From Edaphochlamys debaryana (Eukaryota; Chlorophyta; Chlorophyceae; Chlamydomonadales), in assembly GCA_016858145.1 (NCBI GenBank), contig JAEHOE010000056.1:1-64000 (forward strand): 64,000 nucleotides of DNA, in the 5' to 3' direction. Made by a program: the position numbers and the translations under genes. This document shows, piece by piece, positions 57,301 to 64,000 of this stretch; the stretch's first letter is position 1; every line of letters begins with the position of its first letter. Below the pieces are notes generated by a model. The model was given only the letters and a program-made list of their open reading frames with translations. It had not been told where the DNA came from and did not search any database.

Positions 57301-59049
57301 GGGCCGGTGCGGAGCGGATTGGCGGGGGAGGAGGTGGCTTCTCGGGTGCAGGCGGGGGCAGGGGCCGGGAGCTTGGAGGGGCATTGGACGCTGGTGGCGG
57401 AGGGGGGAGCGGCAGCGCAGCGGCCGGCGGCCGCTGGGCGGGAGGTGCAGGGGCGGCGGGGGCCAGGCCACCTGCGGAGGGGCACGAGGGCGCAGTGAGA
57501 AGCGGAGCGGGATCGGGATCAGCGGCAGCCGTCCCCACCCTCCCTGTGTCCTCCCCCGGCCCCCCTTCCCCTGCCCCGCCCCGCTCACACGCCGCTGCCG
57601 CCGCCGCGCAGGCCCCGCCCGGCGCCAGCTCCGCGCTGCCCCGCCCCTCCACCGGCAGCGAGGCCGAGGCCGAGGCCCAGCCCACTGCGGAGCCCAGGCC
57701 AGCGGCGGTGACGGCGAAGCGAAGGGTGGCGCCTGGGGGCAGGGGTGCGTCGGGGCAGGAGGCCAGGGTACATGGAACGGACAGCACGTCACCTTCTCAA
57801 AGTCGCCTGCTCCCCCCGACCAAGCTAAGGCCCCCCTCGTGTCGTGCAGCCCCCCCCCCCCCAGCCTCTCCTGCCCTACCCGCCGCCCCGCACGGCACCT
57901 CCAGGGCCGCCTCGAAGGCCGCCCGCAGGCCCCCCCGCCGGGAGCCGCCCAGGTCCAGGCGGGAGGGGCTGGGGGGGGTGTGTGCCCAGAGGGATGGATG
58001 ATGCACATGGGGGGGGGGCAGGGCGGGGAAGGGGCGAGCGGCGTGCGTGAGTCCAAGCGGGCAGGCAGCAGCCGGGACTAACACCGCGACAAGTGGGGCG
58101 CCCCTCCCGCTGGCCCTCCCCCGGCCCCCGCACCAGCCGGGTGTGGGCTCGGGGGCGGTGAAGGCGGGGCCGGGGGCGGAGGGCGGCTGCGCCTCAGCGG
58201 TCAGCAGCGCCAGGCGGCGGCCGGGGAGGGACAGCTGCCGGGGGGGGGGAGAGGCGGGGGAAAGGGGAAGGGGGAGGGGCTAAGCCTTCTCGCAATGCAC
58301 GGCCCGTTGACCTTTGACCGCTGATCCCTGACCCCAGCTGCCCGCTCCCACCGGCTCCTGGCTCCAGCCGGATACGGCCCGCTGGCCTGCCCCCGCCACC
58401 GCCCGCAGGCGCCCCACCGTGAGGTTGTAGGCGGCCCCGGGGCACAGGCGGCTGATGGCCGCACCGCCAGGCGCTGTGAAGCCGAAGCTGATGGACCTGG
58501 GGGGGTGGGGGGGCAGGCGGGCAGGCATAGGATACGGGGGTCACGGCAGGGCCGGCCGCCCCCCGTCCAGCCCGCCAGGCCGGGAACCTCAGGCGGCAGT
58601 CCATGGCGCCCCTCAGCCCCTCCCCCCCCGCCCCCCTCGTTGCTGGTCTCCGCCGGTGCGCCGCCCCCGTCCACCCGCCCCACCCGTCCGCCTCGGGGCT
58701 GCCGTGCGGGGAGCCCTCCCAGGGCGCCGGCCCCTGCGGCTGCTGGTCGCAGGCCACCGGGGGCAGCGCCAGGCCCAGGTCCTCCTCCTGCGCCTGGGGG
58801 CTGTACCTGGGGGGGCAGGGGGAGGCGGGGGAGGGGGAACGGGGGGGGGGGCGTGAGGGAGCGTGCCTGCGGGGGAACGGACACGGAGGAGGCGCTGCGT
58901 GTGACGACCTCGACCCACCGGGGGTCCCGACCCACCGGGGGTCCCGACCCACCGGGGGTCCCGACCCACCAGTACTTGGGGTAGGCCTGTGCGCCCCCCA
59001 GCCCCAGTGCCAGCAGCGCCAGCAGCAGCGGGGGCGCCGGCAGCCGCAT
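54332..59049 (-). CDS. Reeler-like/DOMON/cytochrome b561 protein (FRRS1-like)
   Basis: Fifteen exons (59049-58970, 58806-58684, 58496-58418, 58234-58134, 57968-57880, 57732-57589, 57471-57272, 57160-56987, 56847-56755, 56639-56582, 56349-56222, 56123-55883, 55740-55524, 55222-54814, 54613-54332) join in phase to 805 residues. Residues 1-22 are a signal peptide (PAPPLLLALLALGLGGAQA). Residues 25-200 resemble a Reeler domain (CPGAAYNLTLSLPGRRLALL). A Pro-rich linker spans 205-310. A DOMON domain follows at about 330-480 (VTLHWSINTAS, GYVGLGFASAPGRMAGADIV, THE-type end TGTFHTE). Cytochrome b561 spans about 560-712 with its four heme His: AAHGALMAATW, LGHVACQW, AHRPLGIAV and VAHAVLGR. FRRS1-type proteins pass electrons across the membrane to reduce ferric iron, so an extracytoplasmic ferric reductase is likely. 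The C-terminus is a Pro/Gly-rich tail. Confidence 0.86.
58911..58970. repeat. 17-bp minisatellite carrying repeated splice-donor copies
   Basis: Three full copies and a half copy of CGACCCACCGGGGGTCC. On the minus strand each unit contains GGTGGGTCG, which is the donor sequence of intron 1 of the cytochrome b561 gene. The array begins exactly at the exon 1 boundary. Confidence 0.9.
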
Positions 59050-62000
59050 GCGGTGCGGCTCGGTGCGGAGCGCAGGGGCTCCAGGCGTGCGAGTGAGGGG
59101 CTGCAGGCGCGGGCGCAGCAGCCTCGGAGGTGCAGGCTCTCTGCGACTGGCGCCGAGGCAGCTGCTCGTCAAGTGGGTGGGCGCCGGGGCGAGCGCGCGA
59201 GTAGAAGGGCCACTGCGCTCGCGTCTGCGAGAGGCGGCTCCGGTGCGGTGCGGTGCAACGTTGCGCCGCAGCGCTGGCGCAGAGGGAGGCTGCAGCGTTG
59301 AGGGCAGAACAAGTGCCCGCTGTGGTTGGAGGCGTTTGCAGCGGGCTGGTCCAGGCGGTGCGGGGGCCTCGGAGGACGGCCTCGGAGGGGGCAGCGGGCT
59401 GCGTGGCGGCCGGGGGAGCCACGCGGCTGAGCGCTGCTGGGAGCTGGGTGCAGATTGGCGTCAGAGGGGTGTCGGACGGGCTGCACTGCTCGGTCGCACG
59501 GGCCAAGACTTGTCTTTGTCGGGCGCTGCGGAGTGCGGGGGCGGCGGTCATGGGAGGGCGCAACGTAGCGCGGGGCATCGGGTGCAGACGTGGTGCCCGC
59601 CAGTGGCCGCCTCGGGGTTGCCGGCCACCACCCGACCCAGCCGGTCAGCACGGATGCAGTTGCCGCCGCTGGTGCTGGGCACTGGGCAGTCGGGGGAGGG
59701 GCACTGAGGGGCAAGGCAGCGCATCCCCAGCATCCATGTTACAGTGGCTGCAACCCAGCAGCGCCAATGTGCACTCAGCTCCTCCTGGGTAGGCAGATAC
59801 CCCAACCCCCTCCTCCCCCAAGCAAACAGACCAACAACATCAGTTGCTCGTAACGCAACGGCACTTGCGAGGGTGCGCTTGACGACACGACACGGGTGGT
59901 GGGTGTGGTCGGAGTCAGCGGCGCAGGGCGGGGCGCGGCAGGCAGGCCGGGGGCGGTCAGGGCCCCGAATCGAGGGCGCCCCGCACGCCCCAGCCGCACA
60001 CGCCAGCGCGGTTCCGCCCCCAGCCGGCATCCCGCGTCCAACACGTTCTGCGGTCATAAACACACACGGTCACCTCCCCTCGGAGAATGAGTTTCCCCGG
60101 GGGAGGCCAGCCAGCGGTCGATAGTCGCTTTCATGCCCCCGCACATCCTGGCGCCGGTCCCCCCACAAACGACAAAGGCCGGGCACACCACATGGGCCCC
60201 CCACACGAGCCCCCTCCCCAGCCCCAGCCTGCGTCAGGTCCCATCGATGCCCCCCGGCACCACACGGCTCTCGGCAGGGAGCCGTGCGTGCATGCTGGGG
60301 TTTGTCACGGAGGTGAAATGAAAGGGCGCGGACTCTTCAACGACTCCAGTATAGAACGCGTATGATCTTCATCTTCGTCACTATTAGGCTCTTCAGTGCA
60401 AGTGTCACCCCAAACCACAACGTGTCAACCAAAGCAACCGGCCAGCAGGGATGAGGATGCGGGTGCGCAGCCACTAGGGCCGCCGCACGGCGCACTCACG
60501 CAAGGCCCTGCGGCTCCCACACAAACAGACAGCATTAGACCCTGGAACCCCTGTCGTTGTATGTATCAAACCCGGCCCAGCGGGCCCACCGCAGCCAGCC
60601 AGGACCCCGAGCCTCACGCGACTCAACGATTCATGCAGTGTTGTCGGGCGGCGGCGAAGGCAACAATCGAGCCCATGCGATAAACCGTGCGACCTCTTCG
60701 ACCCCTCCCGCCGAACCCTTCCCACACCCTCCTCCCTCTCCGCAAGGCAAAGCCCGCGAACCCTTCCCCAGCCACGCACGGGCCATCCGACACACGACCA
60801 CAGGCGCGCAACAGCACCCCTGCCGACGCCTCCCACCCACAACGCCATAGCAATCCAGACAAGGCAAGCACCTCGCCAGAGCCACTCAGCGAAGAGGTGC
60901 GGCGGAAGCGCGTCAGAGGACAGTGGCGCCCGCAGCCGCAGCGGCGCCCAGTGCAGGCGGGGCCGAACCGCCGTGCCCTTCGCCCATCAACCACCGGGGC
61001 TGCCTCAATCGAAGCGGGCGGCCCCCAGGCATCCATACACGTACAGAGGTTGCGATGAAACCCCGCGTCCTCTCTCCTTGCGGGGGTGTGCTTCTTCAGG
61101 TGTTCTTATGTAGCACTCGCTCCAACTTCCAAATCTTCAAACGGCCCCACTACCGCTACCAATGTTACTCGGGGCTTCTTGCTGATGTCAATTACGGGCT
61201 TCGTGAACTGTGACCCACACCCGCGCACAACTCTCCAGACGCACGGGGCCGCTCAATGCCATACCCGCGCGAGCAACGCAACGCGGGGAAACAGGTAGTA
61301 AGGCAAAGGCAAATCCAAAGGCATAGCTCTCTCCATCTCACTGAGGCCGGATGACAAAATGGTGCCGGCCGTGGGGCAGCTCCCGGCTCTGCCCCGCCAT
61401 AAAACCGCAGCTCGCGCACCGGGCCCCGCGCTCTCCCACGCCGTGACGGCACGCGCCCCGCCCCACCCGCGCACAAAACAAGGACTCGCCAGAGGGGCGG
61501 CCCCGGGGCCCACCAGGGGCCCCGCAGAGAGACAAAACAGGCGGCAGTGCCGCGCTCGTCAAACACAGAATAATGCTAATGGGCGCTGGGGCCCTGCCCA
61601 GAACCGCCTTGGATACATGCCCTCAACCCTTGGGCAACACGCGACGCGGAGTCGAAAGCGTGTGCCTCCCCATCCCTTCCCTTCCCTCCTCGAGCTCCCA
61701 CACTTAGGGACCGGGCGAGGCGGAATCTTCCGCCTCTCAAACCAGCCCTGGTTTGTTGCCCCCCCCCCCCACACATCGCCAGGGCCAAATCTTTGGCCCG
61801 CCCCCCCCGCACCCCGTGCGGACAGGGCATCTTCCGCGGCGCAAACCCAACCCCACGTGCCCACATGGAGGTGGTGCAGAACGCGGACGGAGCGCCGCAG
61901 GTGTTAGCCAGGCGCACACGGTGCTGCGCCTGCTTCCCGGGAGAGTTGTGGTGCGGCCCGCGGCTCATCAGAGGGGTGCATGAGCTGTGCGGTTGGCCGC

Positions 62001-62420
62001 GGTGCCGATGTGGGGCCGTGCGGCTCGAGCCGAGTCTACTTGGCGGCCCAGGGGAGGCCGCTGCGGGGTTGTGATGGTCAGGGGCCTAGTCTCCGTGGGA
62101 CGGCCCCCCAGAGAGTCCCACCATCCCTCTCCGAGAGCGCTCCTCCGTGCGCCGTGTCGGCTATGTGCATGGGCGCGCTGCACCGGCCCTCCTTGGCTTG
62201 AACCAGAGGACGGCTTGAACGTTGCCAGTTCAAGCCGCCAGCGCTTGTAACGACAGAGACCGGCGGGGCCAAGACTGGTCGCCTCCGCCCGGCCTTCCTA
62301 GCCCCGTACCCGTGCCCAGCCGCCGCAGCCGCCGCCCCGGCGCGTGTGCTCCCAGCAGGGCGCACTGCCCAGGGCGGCAGCGCGGCGCAGCCCGGGCGGT
62401 TCATGGCAGACTTGAGGCGC
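59050..62420. other. Long, mostly non-coding region
   Basis: 3.4 kb with lower GC than the flanking exons. The first few hundred bases upstream of 59049 should be the promoter and 5' UTR of the cytochrome b561 gene. The last part is probably the 3' UTR of the gene at the right edge. Open frames are Pro/Arg/Ala-rich and look like chance frames, apart from the weak candidate at 59548-60063. Confidence 0.5.
59548..60063 (-). CDS. Hypothetical Cys/His-rich ORF (weak)
   Basis: A 171-residue single-exon frame. Its last 60 residues have a protein-like cysteine/histidine spacing (CLAPQCPSPDCPVP, GGNCIRADRLG, GGHHVCTRCPALRC) that could be a zinc-binding fold. No family is recognised and the first 100 residues look like chance translation. 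It may be a real terminal exon of a gene not otherwise resolved, a remnant, or nothing. Confidence 0.25.
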   Translation of the reverse strand: MFMTAERVGRGMPAGGGTALACAAGACGAPSIRGPDRPRPACRAPPCAADSDHTHHPCRVVKRTLASAVALRATDVVGLFAWGRRGLGYLPTQEELSAHWRCWVAATVTWMLGMRCLAPQCPSPDCPVPSTSGGNCIRADRLGRVVAGNPEAATGGHHVCTRCPALRCALP

Positions 62421-64000
62421 TCAGGGCAGGGGCGGGGGGGCGCGGCGCAGCTCCACCAGGCGCCACACGCCCCCCTCGGCGCCCGCACCGGCCCCCGCCT
62501 CGCGCTTGAAGGTGGCGGTGAGGCGCTCCAGCTCGGCGAAGGGCGCGGGGTCGGGGCGCGAGCGGTCGCTGCGGAGGCCGCTGCTGCGCACCGCGGCCGT
62601 CACCGACACCTCCCCGGGCGCGCCGGGGCTGCTGCCGCCCCTGGCCGCCAGCCCCTCCACCTCCACGGCCAGGTCCGCCAGCTCCGTGCGGGCGCCCATG
62701 CGCGCCTCCCGCTCCGCCGCCGCCACCGCCTGCTTGAGCGCGCGCCCCCCCAGCAGCCCCCCCGCCCGCAGCAGGGCCTCGCGGTCCGCGGGCTCCGACA
62801 GGCGGGGCGCAGCGGCCCGGGCCGCCGCCCAGCCCCGCAGCAGCGCCGCCGCCGAGGGGGCGTCCAGGGAGGCGCCGCCGCCGTAATGCGCAGCCAGGCG
62901 GGCCACGGACTGCGGGGGAGAGGGAGGGGAGAGGGGAAGCGAAGTGGGTTGGCATGGGAGTTGAGAAGGGGTTCAAGGACAAGCTTGAGTGCAGGCAGTC
63001 CGCAGCCCCATCCCCTTGGTGACCGAGCGGTAGCTTCCGCCCAGCCCGCAGCAGGCCCCCGCGCCCCCCACCCGGCGCCTCACCTCGATGGTGACGGGGG
63101 CTCCCCGCGCAGCGACCACCCGCTCGCCCCCGCCGCCCAGGTGCAGCCGCCGGCCCAGCGCCCCGGGCACCGCCGCCGCCGCCCCGGCCACGCCCTGCAG
63201 CCAGCCGCCCACGGCCCTCGCCGCCGCCGCCACGGGCGCCGCCGCTGCGTCCACCACCCCCGCCGGCCCCCCCTGCCCCCCCTGCAGCTGCAGGTGCAGC
63301 GCCCCGCTGGCCACGATGCGGTGGCCCATGGCGGCCGCCAGCACCCCCAGGCACAGAGCTTGCGCCGCCACCGCCGCCAGCCCCCGCACGGCCTCCTGGC
63401 TGGCGGCCTCGTCGTCCGCAACCGCCGCCAGCTGCTCCGCCCACTCGCCCAGCGCGGGCGGGGCGCCGGGCAGGTCCCCCAGCGTGGCGGCGGCGGCGGC
63501 GGCCTTTGCCACCACCATGCGGGAGGGGTCCAGGCCGCCGCCGGGGCCCGAGGCGGAGGCGGCGTCTCCGGTCGCGGGGGCAGCGGGGACGGCGCCGTCG
63601 GGGCCGGCCGCGGGTGCGGAGGGGGCGGAGGCGGAGGCGGTCACAGGGGCGGGGCCCTCGGCGCCCGGCGCCGCTGGGAAGGGCACTACGTTGCTGGCCA
63701 GAGCCGAGCCGTCCGAGGGGCTCAGCGCCACTGTGGCCGCCGGGCGGGGGTTGATGACCACGTCCCAGGGGGCGGTGGCGGCGGCGCCAGCCACCTGGGC
63801 GGGCAGGGCGGCGGCGGTGGCGGCAGCGCCGCGGGCAGCCAGCGGGGCGCTGGTGCCGGCCAGGGAGGGCGGCGGGGCCTGCGGCGCGGGCGCGCCTCCT
63901 CCGCCCCACCGCGGCACCAGGCCGAAGGGCACCAGGCGGGAGGCGGCCCGGCCGCCCGCAGCCGCCAGGCCCGCGACGGCGCTGGCGGCGGCCGCCGCGC
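62421..64000 (-). CDS. Unidentified Ala-rich protein, 3' part, runs off right edge
   Basis: Two exons are in the window: one from beyond 64000 to 63084, and 62909-62421, which ends with the stop codon; the intron between them is phase 0. The 470 visible residues are an Ala/Pro/Gly-rich segment, a hydrophobic stretch (ALCLGVLAAAMGHRIVAS), and a C-terminal 150-residue domain. That domain (ALLRGWAAARAAAPRLSEP, then LERLTATFKRE and VWRLVEL) loosely resembles the IMS domain that ends ARC6/PARC6 plastid-division proteins. The resemblance is by eye and weak. The N-terminus lies outside the window, so neither start nor full architecture can be judged. Confidence 0.6.

Noticed and set aside
1..64000. 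tRNA, rRNA, CRISPR array, prophage or bacterial operon
   Set aside because: No cloverleaf, rRNA core, spaced direct-repeat array or polycistronic Shine-Dalgarno layout was seen. Genes are spliced and eukaryotic.

Overview
The window is the left end of a chromosome from a GC-rich, intron-rich green alga. A chlorellacean trebouxiophyte (Chlorella, Micractinium or Auxenochlorella type) is the best guess. The evidence is a terminal array of the plant/green-algal telomere repeat CCCTAAA, very GC-rich coding sequence, many short GT-AG introns with G-rich donors (GTGGGG, GTGAGG) and C-rich acceptors (CCCCCCAG), TGTAA-type poly(A) motifs near several gene ends, and plant/algal-type proteins such as a DGS1/NCA2 protein and a probable plastid-targeted SDR enzyme. 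No database search was possible. Exon models were built by hand, and each was checked for reading phase across every intron.

Layout. 1-729 is telomere. 730-4866 is gene-poor subtelomere with one interstitial telomeric patch. 4867-7196 (-) is an SDR oxidoreductase with an altered active site. 7953 to about 9266 (-) is a BTB/BACK-like protein ending in a villin headpiece. 9838-14456 (+) is a REX1/REXO5-type DEDDh RNA exonuclease, convergent with a DGS1/NCA2 mitochondrial protein at 14913-18666 (-). 19371-20813 (+) and 22117-24917 (+) encode two unrecognised proteins. 26069-27854 (+) is a ZIP9-type metal transporter. 28301-38264 (+) is a 21-exon RECQL4 with Sld2-like N-terminus, zinc knuckle and RecQ helicase. 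39058-45961 (+) is a 24-exon fusion of glutaredoxin, a DUF4395-like membrane unit and a TDT/SLAC1-type transporter. 47178-49749 (+) is a SNF2-like protein whose ATPase motifs are eroded.

50377-54126 is a 3.75-kb inverted repeat (palindrome) carrying two divergent, nearly identical, intronless genes for a proline-rich protein. 54332-59049 (-) is a Reeler-like/DOMON/cytochrome b561 protein (FRRS1-like). 59050-62420 looks mostly non-coding. 62421-64000 (-) is the 3' part of a gene running off the right edge.

The genes do not form one pathway; this is an ordinary nuclear gene neighbourhood. The most unusual items are the glutaredoxin-DUF4395-TDT fusion, the SNF2 pseudo-ATPase, the near-perfect palindrome with a duplicated gene, the BTB/BACK-villin-headpiece combination, the SDR lacking catalytic Ser/Tyr, and recurrent GC-AG introns.
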